Of a stretch of DNA of 64,000 nt, positions 8,536 to 17,532 are shown one piece after another. Position 1 is the first letter of the stretch. Each line of letters opens with the position of its first letter. The notes beneath the pieces are model-generated. The model was not told the origin of the DNA, searched no databases, and saw nothing but the letters and a program-made list of their open reading frames with translations. The DNA comes from JABAAE01 sp036336715. Lineage in GTDB: Bacteria > Planctomycetota > Planctomycetia > Pirellulales > Pirellulaceae. Where the stretch lies: assembly GCA_036336715.1 (NCBI GenBank), contig JAYZFP010000023.1, positions 12,713-76,712 of the forward strand, read 5' to 3'. The position numbers and the translations under genes were made by a program.

Positions 8536-9846
8536 CTATTCGTAATCCCGTACACGTCGGGCAATCGCTTCACCGAGTGCAACTCGAACACTTTCAATCG
8601 TGACGCGGTCAAAAACCTGCTGAAAGAAACCGGAAACGATCATTCGGACGGCTTCCTTGCGGGTGTAGCCACGGCACTGGGCATAGAAGATCAGTTCCTC
8701 GTCCACCCGACCACTGGTGGAACCGTGCGTGCAACGGACATCGTCCGCCTCAATCTCCAGTCCGGGGATCGAATCGGCCCTCGATTTCCGGGACAGCAAA
8801 AGGTTGTCGTTTCGCTGGTAGCCGTCAGTTTTCTGAGCCCGTTTGTCGACCTTGATCATGCCACGCCAAACGGTTCGCGAGGTGTCCTGCAGGGCGCCCT
8901 TGTAAAGAAAGTCACTGTTGCAGTCCGGTTTCACGTGGTGCTGCAGGGTGTGATAGGAGAGATGCTGCTTGCCTTCGGTGAACATCACACCGTTGACCTG
9001 GCAGTTGGCTCCAACACCATCCAGCGCGACATGCTGATTTACTTTGGCCAACCGCGAACCGAGGGCCCCAATCGTCCACTGCAGGTTGGCATCCCGTCCC
9101 ACGACCGCTTTCTGGTGGGCAAAGTGCCAGACCTTGTGGCTCCAGTCCTGCAGGTTCACAAACCGCAGGTTGGCCCGGTCACCGACAATCAGTTCAATCC
9201 CGCCACAGTGCAATCCGGTATCCGTTTCTGACAACGAAGAGGATTCGGACAACACGGTCGCCTCGGCCCCTTCATCCAGCACCACCAGTGTATGGCCGAG
9301 ATCGGCCGCACCGTCACCCAACAGGCTCTGGATATGCAACGGTTTGGAAACCGTCACATTTCTCGGAACGTACAGCACCGTTCCCGATGCCCAGAAGGCT
9401 GCATGGAGGGCAGCAAAACGATCCAGGTCATCCGACAGGGCCTTCCGGAACAGAAATTTCTGAATGATCGCCGAGTGTTCGGACGAAAGGTCCGAGAGAC
9501 TGCCGAAGATCACCCCCCTGGATTTCAGATCTTCATCCAGGTTGGATTCCCGGCTGATTCCGTTGAGTGCGATGGATTGTCCACCGATATCGACGCCCCG
9601 GGCCAGTTGTCCTTCGGGGATTGAAAGCTCAGCGTCACCACCGGCGGGAATGGCAAACTTTTCGAGGTTGAACATCCGGATGTCAGTCCGCATCCATTCC
9701 TCATCCCGTTGCGTTGGCCATGCAAGGTCCTGGAATTTCTTCCAGGCACCCCGCCGCTGGTCAATCAACCAGCCCGGTTCGTTTCGGGTGGCAATAAATT
9801 CATCAAAACCGTTGTCATTAAATTGTGTCAAAGCCGTACTGATCAT
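8536..9846 (-). CDS. sufD: SufD, Fe-S cluster scaffold subunit
   Basis: SufD is the non-catalytic partner in the SufBC2D scaffold that builds Fe-S clusters in the cytoplasm. The 436-aa product has the SufB/SufD core beta-helix, with LYVPRNVTVSKPLHIQS, then LGHTLVVLDEGAEATVL and a C-terminal ADDVRCTHGSTSGRVDEELIFY with AQCRGYTRKEAVRMIVSGF. The CTHGSTSGRVDEE segment matches the conserved His-containing motif of the family. It is the last gene of sufR-sufC-sufB-sufD, 62 nt after sufB. No cysteine desulfurase (SufS) or SufU/SufE is found here, so the sulfur donor must be encoded elsewhere. Confidence 0.95.
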   Translation of the reverse strand: MISTALTQFNDNGFDEFIATRNEPGWLIDQRRGAWKKFQDLAWPTQRDEEWMRTDIRMFNLEKFAIPAGGDAELSIPEGQLARGVDIGGQSIALNGISRESNLDEDLKSRGVIFGSLSDLSSEHSAIIQKFLFRKALSDDLDRFAALHAAFWASGTVLYVPRNVTVSKPLHIQSLLGDGAADLGHTLVVLDEGAEATVLSESSSLSETDTGLHCGGIELIVGDRANLRFVNLQDWSHKVWHFAHQKAVVGRDANLQWTIGALGSRLAKVNQHVALDGVGANCQVNGVMFTEGKQHLSYHTLQHHVKPDCNSDFLYKGALQDTSRTVWRGMIKVDKRAQKTDGYQRNDNLLLSRKSRADSIPGLEIEADDVRCTHGSTSGRVDEELIFYAQCRGYTRKEAVRMIVSGFFQQVFDRVTIESVRVALGEAIARRVRDYE

Positions 9847-9908
9847 GGGAGTTCGGTTGCGGGCGGATATTCTTGTCTTTGCGTAAATCAGGAGGATGCG
9901 AAAAGGTT

Positions 9909-11309
9909 CTAGCCGACCGATCCTTCCATCTGCAGCTGGATCAACCGGTTCAGTTCCACCGCGTATTCCATCGGCAATTCCTTGACCAGCGGCTCAATAA
10001 AGCCGTTAACGATCATCGTGCTGGCCTCTGCCTCGGAGAGACCCCGGCTCATGAGATAGAACAGCTGTTCTTCTCCGATGCGTGAGACACTCGCCTCGTG
10101 ACCGATCGAAACATCCTGCTCCGCGATTTCGATGTACGGGTAGGTATCACTGCGACTCTGGTCATCGAGAATCAGGGCATCACAGACGACATTGCATTTC
10201 GAATTGGTTGCGCCATTTTCGACTTTGGCCAGACCCCGGTAGCTGCTTCTCCCACCGTTCTTGGAAATTGACTTTGAAATGATCTGGCCGGTCGTGTCGC
10301 TTGCACAATGAACCAGTTTCGCCCCGGCATCCTGGTGTTGATGCTTTCCTGCAAAGGCAATGGAAAGGATCTCGCCTCGGGCACCCGGCTCCATCATGTA
10401 GACTGCCGGATACTTCATGGTCAGGTGGCTGCCGAGGTTGCCATCCACCCATTCCATCACTGCATCCTGGTAGGCGTTGGCCCGCTTGGTCACCAGGTTA
10501 TAGATGTTGTTGGCCCAGTTCTGGATGGTTGTATAACGGCAACGTCCGTTCTTCTTGACGACCACCTCCACCACGGCCGAATGCAGACTTTCGGAGGTAT
10601 ACATCGGGGCTGTGCAGCCTTCGACGTAATGAACCTGGGCCCCCTCGTCAACGATGATCAGCGTCCTTTCAAACTGACCCATGTTTTCCGCGTTGATGCG
10701 AAAATAGGCCTGGAGAGGGAAGTCGATTTTGACACCTGGAGGAACGTAGATGAAGGAACCCCCGGACCAGACCGCCGAGTTCAAAGCCGCAAACTTGTTG
10801 TCCTCGGTAGGAATGATTTTACCGAAGTACTCCCTGAGCAATTCCGGATGCTCCTTGACCGCCGTGTCGGTATCCGTGAAGATCACCCCCTTTTCGGTCA
10901 GGTCTTCTTTCAGCGAACCGTAAACAACTTCGCTTTCAAATTGGGCTTTGACTCCGGCGAGGTACTCCCGCTCTGCCTGGGGAATGCCCAGTTTTTCAAA
11001 GGTGTCCTTGATTTCCTCGGGGACTTCTTCCCAGGTTTTTCCCTGTTCGTTGGTTGGCTTGAGGTAGTAGTAGATGTCCTGGAAGTCGAGATTGATCGAG
11101 CCTCCCCACTTGGGCATGGGCTTGGACTCGAAAACCTCGAGGGCATGCAAGCGGAACTCCCGCATCCAGTCCGGCTCTCCCTTCATGTCCGAAATCTGGT
11201 TCACGATTTCGGCATCAATTCCCTTGCGGGCCTTGAACACCGCTTCCGAATCGGTCTTGAAATCGTACTTTTGAATGTCGCCGATTTCTTCGTTTACGTC
11301 AGTCGCCAT
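9909..11309 (-). CDS. sufB: SufB, Fe-S cluster scaffold subunit
   Basis: SufB is the core scaffold on which the nascent Fe-S cluster is assembled with SufC and SufD. The 466-aa length is normal. Visible family segments include EPDWMREFRLHALEVFE near the N-terminus, SEVVYGSLKEDLTEKGVIFTD, FIYVPPGVKIDFPLQAYFRINAENMGQFERT, HYVEGCTAP and the C-terminal IEIAEQDVSIGHEASVSRIGEEQLFYLMSRG. Cys residues usable for sulfur transfer (EGCTAP and SKCNVVCDAL) are present. The gene lies 36 nt after sufC in the same operon. Confidence 0.97.
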   Translation of the reverse strand: MATDVNEEIGDIQKYDFKTDSEAVFKARKGIDAEIVNQISDMKGEPDWMREFRLHALEVFESKPMPKWGGSINLDFQDIYYYLKPTNEQGKTWEEVPEEIKDTFEKLGIPQAEREYLAGVKAQFESEVVYGSLKEDLTEKGVIFTDTDTAVKEHPELLREYFGKIIPTEDNKFAALNSAVWSGGSFIYVPPGVKIDFPLQAYFRINAENMGQFERTLIIVDEGAQVHYVEGCTAPMYTSESLHSAVVEVVVKKNGRCRYTTIQNWANNIYNLVTKRANAYQDAVMEWVDGNLGSHLTMKYPAVYMMEPGARGEILSIAFAGKHQHQDAGAKLVHCASDTTGQIISKSISKNGGRSSYRGLAKVENGATNSKCNVVCDALILDDQSRSDTYPYIEIAEQDVSIGHEASVSRIGEEQLFYLMSRGLSEAEASTMIVNGFIEPLVKELPMEYAVELNRLIQLQMEGSVG

Positions 11310-11345
11310 AGTTCTTCTGTCTGCAAAAGTGTTTGATTGATTTCA

Positions 11346-12164
11346 TCAGGCCGTAACGGCGTCGGCATCTTCCATCGCTGTGTTGTCGGCCGCCGCCTCG
11401 GGGTACTTGCCGCGGATCCGTTCATAGCCGTTTGAGTAAAGCTCTTCGGCCAGTTCCGCCCCACCGGTTTCCACAATCCGGCCGCCCAGCATCACGTGCG
11501 CGAATTCCGGCGGGTTGGATTCCAGCAACTTGTCATGGTGAGTGATGATCAGCAGACCCATTTTCTCCCTGCCGATCTCGGCGATGCTCTGGCTGGCCAG
11601 TTTGACCGCATCGGCATCCAGGCCGCTGTCGGTTTCATCAAGGATGGCAAACTTTGGCTCCAACATCGCCAATTGCAGAATCTCAGCCCGCTTTTGCTCA
11701 CCACCGGAAAACCCGTCGTTCACATAACGCCGGGCGAATTCGGTCTTCATCTGCAATTGATCCATTTTGGATTTCAGTTCCTTGCGGAAATCCTTCATGG
11801 CGATCAGGTCTTCTCCCTCTTTACGCTCCGGGTTGCGTACGTTGGAGGTGGCGTGCCTCAGAAAGTCCGCCATCTTGACACCGGGAATGGCGATCGGCCT
11901 CTGGAACGCCATGAAAATACCGATTCGGGCACGTTCATCAGGGTCCATCTCCAGAACAGCCGTCCCATTGAGTTCGATGGTACCGGACGTTACTTCGTAC
12001 TTGGGGTGGCCCATGATCACTAGGCCCAGCGTACTCTTGCCGCTCCCGTTGGGCCCCATCAGAGCATGGGTTTCTCCCTTGCGGATGACGAGGTTGACCC
12101 CCTTCAGAATCGGCTGGCCATCGACGGCCACATGAAGATCATTGATTTTGAGTGTATCTGTCAT
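11346..12164 (-). CDS. sufC: SufC, Fe-S assembly ATPase
   Basis: SufC is the ABC-type ATPase that drives conformational change of the SufBCD scaffold; it has no membrane domain. The 272-aa product shows Walker A (GPNGSGKST at about 38-46), the Q-loop region (FMAFQRPIAIPGV), the SufC-type signature FSGGEQKRAEILQ, Walker B with LDETDSGLDADA, and the switch His (ITHHD). It is slightly longer than typical because of an acidic Ala-rich C-terminal tail (EAAADNTAMEDADAVTA). The promoter is probably that of sufR, 207 nt upstream, although a second promoter in that gap cannot be excluded. Confidence 0.97.
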   Translation of the reverse strand: MTDTLKINDLHVAVDGQPILKGVNLVIRKGETHALMGPNGSGKSTLGLVIMGHPKYEVTSGTIELNGTAVLEMDPDERARIGIFMAFQRPIAIPGVKMADFLRHATSNVRNPERKEGEDLIAMKDFRKELKSKMDQLQMKTEFARRYVNDGFSGGEQKRAEILQLAMLEPKFAILDETDSGLDADAVKLASQSIAEIGREKMGLLIITHHDKLLESNPPEFAHVMLGGRIVETGGAELAEELYSNGYERIRGKYPEAAADNTAMEDADAVTA

Positions 12165-12356
12165 TCAACTTGTCGGATTTCGGTCTTTGAATAGTCGTTG
12201 TGAGAAGTTCGTTGTCGTAATCAGTTCGTTGCCAGTTTTTTAAATCGTTCTCTTTTTGATCCATTGTTCTGCCGCAACCATCCCTCGGCCGTTTGCCGTT
12301 TGCCAAGGCAGCCCTGGCAGGTCGACTCACGGGTTTTCGGCTCCGGATTCTTTCCT

Positions 12357-12397
12357 GCCCGGGATGACTTTCAAGCAGGCCCGGGATGACTTTCAAG
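12357..12397. repeat. 22-bp duplication at the 3' end of sufR
   Basis: The 19-bp word GCCCGGGATGACTTTCAAG occurs at 12357-12375 and again at 12379-12397, a period of 22 bp. Because 22 is not a multiple of three, the duplication shifts the frame and creates the present sufR stop at 12371-12373. Read as a single copy, the frame would continue well into the sufR-sufC spacer. Confidence 0.85.
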
Positions 12398-13087
12398 GTG
12401 AAAGGAACAGCATTCGGAACGACTGTTCCTGTCGCAGCGTTGAAGTTCAACGTCGCAACCTGCAAGCTCGGAGAACATGCTCTGCTCCATTTCACAAATC
12501 AGGTCATCCCTCTCGGACAAACCGGGATAGGGGCAGCCGTGCAACTGAAGGATCGGAAATGCTTCCGAACCGCTCCCGGTTCCTCTTCCATCGGCCATCT
12601 CCGCGGAACCCGAATCTCCCGAATCATGCTCGGCAACGGTAACCGGAATACCCCGCTTTTCGAAAAAACGGGCAATCTGTTCCGCCCGGTTCCATGTCGA
12701 GTCTTTGCATGACTCTTCTTCCGAGGACTGAATTTCCTGACGATATTTTTCCGCAAGCCGCCTGGCGATGCCCTGGATGACCCGGGAACGGATCTCCTGG
12801 TCTTCCATCGCCCGCACCTCTTCCCAGACCACTGAGGCGAGGTCGAGGAAATTCTGCCCCGTGTTCTCGCGCCCCTGCCTGGTAACGGAATACTTGTGTA
12901 CCGGTCGGCCCCGGGAACCTCTTTCTTCCTCTCGGGAAAGAAACCCCAGCGCAATCAGTCGGGTCAGTCTCTGGCGGATGGCGGTTTCGGTGACCTGCAT
13001 CAGCTCAGCGAGTTCCGATACCGACTTGGCTCCCTGCTTTTGCAGGAAACCAATCAACGTTCGATCGTGGTCACTGATCTGGGTCAT
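12371..13087 (-). CDS. sufR: SufR-like Fe-S-sensing transcriptional regulator
   Basis: I start at the ATG at 13087 (MTQISDHDR), which leaves a plausible promoter 40 nt upstream; a longer frame begins further out but would bury that promoter. The 238-aa protein has an N-terminal winged helix (residues of about 8-72, with SVSELAELMQVTETAIRQRLTRL) and a C-terminal Cys-rich sensor. C185 and C198 are spaced CX12C, followed by C211, C218, C226 and C227. The C185/C198/C226 spacing matches the three Cys residues I recall for cyanobacterial SufR, which binds an Fe-S cluster and represses suf. Position at the head of the operon supports autoregulation. The tail ends where a 22-bp duplication brings in a stop. 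Confidence 0.85.
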   Translation of the reverse strand: MTQISDHDRTLIGFLQKQGAKSVSELAELMQVTETAIRQRLTRLIALGFLSREEERGSRGRPVHKYSVTRQGRENTGQNFLDLASVVWEEVRAMEDQEIRSRVIQGIARRLAEKYRQEIQSSEEESCKDSTWNRAEQIARFFEKRGIPVTVAEHDSGDSGSAEMADGRGTGSGSEAFPILQLHGCPYPGLSERDDLICEMEQSMFSELAGCDVELQRCDRNSRSECCSFHLESHPGPA

Positions 13088-13126
13088 GGTTTGCCGTAAG
13101 GGAAATTTCCAGCCTGAGGGAGAAGT

Positions 13127-13154
13127 ATCATAACCTTTTCTACATTTTACACAA
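13127..13154 (-). promoter_or_regulatory. candidate sigma-70 promoter for the suf operon
   Basis: On the minus strand, TTGTGT (13154-13149), a 16-nt spacer and TATGAT (13132-13127) lie 40 nt before the sufR ATG. The -10 matches at five of six positions and the -35 is weak, as expected for a regulated promoter. I saw no CAAC-N6-GTTG operator like the cyanobacterial one. Confidence 0.4.
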
Positions 13155-13302
13155 CCGAATCTGCGGAAAAGAGCCAACCCCTTTTTTTCAGGCCGCTGCC
13201 GACTTTTTTTGGGGCGGAATCTCCTGCTGGGGCGGTTAGTGAAGCAACAGGGGTCAAAGGGGGCCCAAGACCCCTTAATGTCGCTCGTATCGCCGTAAAG
13301 CG

Positions 13303-13331
13303 TTGACTTGAAGGGTTGGATGACTTAACGT
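13303..13331 (+). promoter_or_regulatory. possible promoter upstream of the AGCS symporter gene
   Basis: TTGACT at 13303-13308, a 17-nt spacer and TAACGT at 13326-13331 lie about 90 nt before the chosen ATG. The -10 is poor, so this is a weak call. Confidence 0.25.
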
Positions 13332-13422
13332 GGGACTGCAAATTGAGGCGGTATTTGCTGATTATTTTGAGATTCTGTTATCCGTTGCGCTTTTGACCGC
13401 AAAATCCACCCGGGAGCCCCCC

Positions 13423-15816
13423 ATGTCGCTCGATTCGTATCCGTTGCGCTGGACCAGATGTGTCTTGCTAAGCTTTGTCCTTTTCGCATCTTCACAGGGG
13501 GTGCCCGCTCAGGACGAAAAGCAGGAGACAGCCGAAAAATCGGCTCCACAGGAAGCCTCACCCCAGACGAATGAAAAGGCTGATCCATCGAAACAGCCTG
13601 CTTCGGCAGGGGACCAAAACTCCTCCAATTCGCCTGCCACCGAACCGACCACCACCGACAATGCCAACCGGACAACCGAAATCGAGACCGTCGGTCTGCC
13701 GGATGAGTGGTTTGACAACAGTCGCTGGGCAGCCAACGTCGATGATACTGGGTCCGTCTTCGACCCCCTCGACACACACTTCGGGGAGGTAATCGTTACA
13801 CCGGTTGCCGATGTCTTTTTTTACGACGTTTATTACTTCGACAACTCAAGGGCCAAGGTTTTTGGCTCAGTGGCCAACCTCAAGCATTCCATCGACGGCG
13901 CGATTGAAGAACTTGAAAATGCCCGGATCGCCCTCGGACTTGATCCAGCGGAAAAGGATGGCGAAGAGACGGAAGAAGAAACCGACCCCAAAGAAAAGGG
14001 GGGGGTGGATCCGGTTCAACTCCGAAATGGACTGAAATCCAAGATCCAGGCTGCCTTCGCGGCCATTCTTGCTTCCAAGTTGCCGACCTCCGAAATCAAG
14101 AAAGCCTTCCTGCAGATCAAGGAGCCCTTTTTTGCACTCGATTTTGAACTCCGAAACTCCGAGAGCGGAAAACTGACCACCGAAGCGCTCTCCAGGGCAG
14201 TCGATTCCATCACCGCCCCGGTCCGAAAGCTTGCCGATTTTCACTCCCAGTCCAAGCGGGAAATGGCCTGGACACTGCACCCGGAAATTTCCGCTGGTAT
14301 GCGAACGGCCTACCTGCGAGGCTTTGGGATCGACAAAGTCAACAAGATGATTGACGGCTACGACGGATTTGAATCGGACCTGAATGCCCTCGTCGAGGCT
14401 GAGAAGATAACGCTTGCGGAGGGTACTTATACCCTGGGCCAGGTCGAATCCGATGGAAAAACCACGGACGCCAGTTTTACGGCAATCTCCATTCCGTTCA
14501 TTGTCCTGTGGCTTGTGGTGGGAGCGATTTTCTTCACCCTCCGCATGTCCTTCATCAACATCCGCGGATTCATGCATGCGTTCAAAGTCACCAAGGGTGA
14601 CTATGACGACCCGGATCACCCTGGCGAAATCAGTCATTTCCAGGCGCTTTCCTCCGCCCTCTCGGCAACGGTGGGACTGGGAAATATCGCCGGCGTCGCC
14701 ATTGCAGTTTCCCTCGGCGGACCGGGAGCGATTGTCTGGATGGTGATCGCAGGGTTCCTGGGAATGACCTCAAAGTTTACCGAGTGCACATTGGGTCAGA
14801 TGTATCGAAAAGTCGATGAAGAGGGACGCGTCCTGGGTGGTCCGATGAGATACCTTTCCGCCGGACTGGCTGAAATGAACCTGGGGCTGATCGGCAAATT
14901 GCTGGCTGTCATGTTCGTCATCCTCTGTATCGGGGGCAGTTTTGGTGGCGGGAACATGTTCCAGGCCAACCAGTCCTATGCAGCAGTCAAGGGAGCCATC
15001 CCCTGGTTTGAAGGTAAAGCATGGCTGTACGGCCTGATGCTGGCATTCCTGGTCGGGTTGGTGATCCTCGGTGGAATCAAGAGGATTGGTACTGCAGCAG
15101 GTTTGATTGTTCCCTTCATGTGCCTGATCTATGTCGTCGCGGGCCTGTTTGTGATCGTGGTCAACGCTTCCCAGATTCCTGCCGCCTTCGCCACCATGTT
15201 CGCCGGTGCCTTTTCGATGAAAGCCGGATTTGGCGGCCTGATCGGTACGTTGGTTGTCGGCTTTCAGCGGGCAGCTTTCTCCAATGAAGCGGGAACCGGT
15301 TCGGCATCGATTGCCCACTCGGCTGCATCGACCGACGAACCGGTCCGGGAAGGAATCGTGGCCCTGCTGGAACCGTTTATCGACACGATCGTGGTTTGCA
15401 CCATGACCGGCCTGGTGGTGATTATCACAGGAGCCTACAACTCGGGTGCCGGTGACGGTGTTGAGATGACCTCCGCCGCTTTTGCCAGTGTCCTGCCCTG
15501 GTTCCCCTATGTGCTGTCCGTTGCCGTCGTTCTGTTCGCGTTTTCCACCATGATCAGCTGGAGTTATTACGGCGAACGATGCGCGACCTGGCTGTTTGGC
15601 GAGTCGGCCTCGGTGCCCTACAAATTCCTGTTCCTGATTTTTGTCTTCCTGGGTGCAGTCCTGAATCTGGGGAATGTCCTCGGATTTTCTGACCTGATGA
15701 TCCTGGGGATGGCATTCCCGAACATCCTCGGACTGCTGCTGTTGAGCGGAAAAGTCAAACGGGCTCTCAACGACTACTGGGGTAAGCTCGAAAACGGCGA
15801 ATTTGACAAAAAGTAA
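13423..15816 (+). CDS. AGCS-family sodium:amino-acid symporter with large N-terminal extracytoplasmic domain
   Basis: The transporter core is an alanine/glycine:cation symporter in the inner membrane, importing small amino acids with sodium. Family segments include LSATVGLGNIAGVAIAVSLGGPGAIVWM, LGGPMRYLSAGL, and FSNEAGTGSASIAHSAA, with about ten hydrophobic helices from residue 355 on. I start at ATG 13423 because it gives a signal peptide (RCVLLSFVLFASSQGVPA); the 31 upstream residues look non-coding. Unlike ordinary AGCS proteins of about 450-550 aa, this one has 797. The extra 330 or so residues contain a Glu/Thr/Pro-rich linker, a region with FFYDVYYFDN and an acidic Lys/Glu-rich loop, all predicted outside the cytoplasm. 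No family was recognised for that part. Confidence 0.85.
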   Translation: MSLDSYPLRWTRCVLLSFVLFASSQGVPAQDEKQETAEKSAPQEASPQTNEKADPSKQPASAGDQNSSNSPATEPTTTDNANRTTEIETVGLPDEWFDNSRWAANVDDTGSVFDPLDTHFGEVIVTPVADVFFYDVYYFDNSRAKVFGSVANLKHSIDGAIEELENARIALGLDPAEKDGEETEEETDPKEKGGVDPVQLRNGLKSKIQAAFAAILASKLPTSEIKKAFLQIKEPFFALDFELRNSESGKLTTEALSRAVDSITAPVRKLADFHSQSKREMAWTLHPEISAGMRTAYLRGFGIDKVNKMIDGYDGFESDLNALVEAEKITLAEGTYTLGQVESDGKTTDASFTAISIPFIVLWLVVGAIFFTLRMSFINIRGFMHAFKVTKGDYDDPDHPGEISHFQALSSALSATVGLGNIAGVAIAVSLGGPGAIVWMVIAGFLGMTSKFTECTLGQMYRKVDEEGRVLGGPMRYLSAGLAEMNLGLIGKLLAVMFVILCIGGSFGGGNMFQANQSYAAVKGAIPWFEGKAWLYGLMLAFLVGLVILGGIKRIGTAAGLIVPFMCLIYVVAGLFVIVVNASQIPAAFATMFAGAFSMKAGFGGLIGTLVVGFQRAAFSNEAGTGSASIAHSAASTDEPVREGIVALLEPFIDTIVVCTMTGLVVIITGAYNSGAGDGVEMTSAAFASVLPWFPYVLSVAVVLFAFSTMISWSYYGERCATWLFGESASVPYKFLFLIFVFLGAVLNLGNVLGFSDLMILGMAFPNILGLLLLSGKVKRALNDYWGKLENGEFDKK

Positions 15817-15823
15817 ACCGGCC

Positions 15824-15845
15824 GGGAAATCGGATTCCCTTTTTT
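15824..15845 (+). terminator. probable intrinsic terminator after the AGCS gene
   Basis: A short stem, GGGAA(A)TC paired with GATTCCC (15824-15839), is followed by T6 (15840-15845), 8 nt after the stop. One A is bulged in the left arm. Confidence 0.55.
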
Positions 15846-16300
15846 GTGAAAGCATCCGGGCGAATCCGCTGGCTTGGAAACCGGGCCTGGATCATCCGCC
15901 CTCGAGGGACATTCGTGCGACAATCGCCGACAGGATCGCGATTTGCCTGAATCTCGGGGCCCAAAAGCGGAGGCACCATTCGCTGCTGCTCAATTTTTGA
16001 AAAATTGGCCGGAAAAATGAAATCTGTCCAAGATTTGGGAACGGCGGCCGAATCTTCAGGGGAAACCACCCGTTTTTTCCCAACAACCACTCGGGATTTC
16101 GGTTGATCGGCGAGAGACTCGTCCCGAAATGCCATGCTTGGCAAACAGACAAATGGCATGGAAAGCCGCAGACAACCTGAACCAACAGGTCACGAGTGGA
16201 AAACAGGGGGGAAACAGGGAATGGTTGCAGGCGACAATCTGTCGATTCACAACCTTGAATAACCGAGCGTCCTTTAACATCCGGGCGTAAATAATCAGCC
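15846..16300. other. intergenic region, no gene seen
   Basis: Minus-strand frames across this spacer lack a recognisable protein pattern and are Cys/Trp/Phe-rich in the way of non-coding translations. The last 40 nt contain an AT-rich stretch (GTAAATAATCAG) near the ATG at 16301 that could be the downstream promoter. No RNA gene or repeat was recognised. Confidence 0.4.
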
Positions 16301-16975
16301 ATGTCACAACACATCTCCTACACATCAAGACGTGAAGAACCCGTTTACATCGGCTTTGACGAACCCCGGGCATCCGACCAGGGACCTGGTTCGCCAACCA
16401 ATGCCCTCGGCGCATTCTCCCTTTTTTTTGGCGTACTTGGGGTTCTGTCGAGTGGAGTTGCCTTTTCGGCCATCCTGGCCTTCCTCAGCAGCCAGGATGT
16501 GATCGAGGCGCCCTCGTTTGGTGTCAGAGTGCTGGTTCCGTTGGCAGGGATGGGCTTTTCAGCCATCGCGCTGCTATTCGCCTTTTTTGGCATGTTCAAA
16601 AGGCCCCGCAAACATGCACTCGCTGGCGGTCTGCTCGCGTTGGTCCCGATCGCGGGTTTTGTCGGACTGGAGCAATACGTTGAAAATGCCGTTTACCAAA
16701 GGGACATGCAATTCCAGCTTCGCCTGGAAAGGCAAGCCACCGATCAGAAAATAGACCAGGCAATCCAGTCCATTCTCGGTTTTGAAAATAAAAAGGGGCG
16801 CCTCCCGGATGGACTGGAGGGCAACCGGCTCGCCATTCAAGTCCAGGACAGCTGGGAAAAGGAACTCCGTTATGAACCGCTTCCCAAGGGCTTCAACGTG
16901 CGGTCTGCCGGCCCGGATGGTCAGTTTGACACCGACGATGACCGGGTGCGGATGACACGGGTTCAGACGGTGTAA
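16301..16975 (+). CDS. membrane protein with pseudopilin-like C-terminal domain
   Basis: The 224-aa product has a polar N-terminus of about 35 residues, then three hydrophobic stretches (about 38-65 ALGAFSLFFGVLGVL..., 75-102 LVPLAGMGFSAIALLFAFFG and 110-127 LAGGLLALVPIAGFVGL), as in DUF4190-type planctomycete proteins. A soluble tail from about 140 has IDQAIQSILGFENKKGRLPDGLEG, DSWEKELRYEP and RSAGPDGQFDTDDD. That end is the pattern of the type II secretion major pseudopilin GspG, including its acidic calcium-binding loop. A pilin-type N-terminal cleavage motif is absent, so it is not a normal pseudopilin; it may use the same fold anchored by a different membrane domain. The function is unknown. 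Confidence 0.65.
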   Translation: MSQHISYTSRREEPVYIGFDEPRASDQGPGSPTNALGAFSLFFGVLGVLSSGVAFSAILAFLSSQDVIEAPSFGVRVLVPLAGMGFSAIALLFAFFGMFKRPRKHALAGGLLALVPIAGFVGLEQYVENAVYQRDMQFQLRLERQATDQKIDQAIQSILGFENKKGRLPDGLEGNRLAIQVQDSWEKELRYEPLPKGFNVRSAGPDGQFDTDDDRVRMTRVQTV

Positions 16976-17532
16976 ACAACATCTGACTGAAAAGCGGATC
17001 CACAACGGGAGCTCGCCGTGGGGCAACGGAACAGCTCGCCTGAATGGCTCGGCTACATGGTTCGGCTACATGGCTCGGCTACATGGCCGAGATCAACTCC
17101 CGGATGAATGATCCGCGATCTCGCACGATCCAGGTCCAGCAGGTCCAATCCCATCCTGTTTCCGAAAAACCAGGCCTGACTTTCTCCTGTGGCAGGTAGC
17201 CGAACGAACCCTCCTCACTCCCACCGAGAGACACCCAATCTTCGTTGCAATGGATTTTTGCGAAAAACCGGGAAATTGTTTTTCGGCGGCACGGTCTCAG
17301 GCTGTTGGATGAACGTCCAAACCCCGGTTAACCCCTGCGGCGATAATCGGCCGTAGGTGTCAGAACGGGAACACTTTGTATCTTCAACAGACCTGCCGCT
17401 TCCCGAGGATCACCAAAAGTGCAATTCGTCTGCACTTGAACAATTGATGCATTTCTTTAACCTGAATTCCATCCGGCAATCGCCCAGGATCCGGACCCTT
17501 TCAAAAACAACCTAACAAACAGGAGGCTCACA
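16976..17532. other. intergenic region with spacer repeat and strong ribosome site
   Basis: This spacer of 557 bp holds a 13-bp tandem repeat at 17046-17084 and, at 17521-17526, a perfect AGGAGG ribosome site 6 nt before the next ATG. A 51-codon frame that starts within the repeat has no family resemblance. The rest contains no feature I can support; the length suggests room for regulation of the downstream gene. Confidence 0.4.
17046..17084. repeat. 13-bp tandem repeat, 3 copies
   Basis: GGCTCGGCTACAT at 17046-17058, GGTTCGGCTACAT at 17059-17071 and GGCTCGGCTACAT at 17072-17084, followed by a partial copy. It lies in an intergenic spacer. Confidence 0.9.

Noticed and set aside
14770..15855. 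361-aa minus-strand frame opposite the AGCS symporter
   Set aside because: It is a long shadow of the membrane-protein gene, rich in His/Gln/Asp from antisense hydrophobic codons.
15892..16314. 140-aa minus-strand frame in the spacer after the AGCS gene
   Set aside because: Cys/Trp/Phe-rich translation with no conserved pattern and overlap with the start of the next plus-strand gene.
17044..17199. 51-codon plus-strand frame starting in the 13-bp repeat
   Set aside because: No family, no ribosome site, and composition not protein-like.
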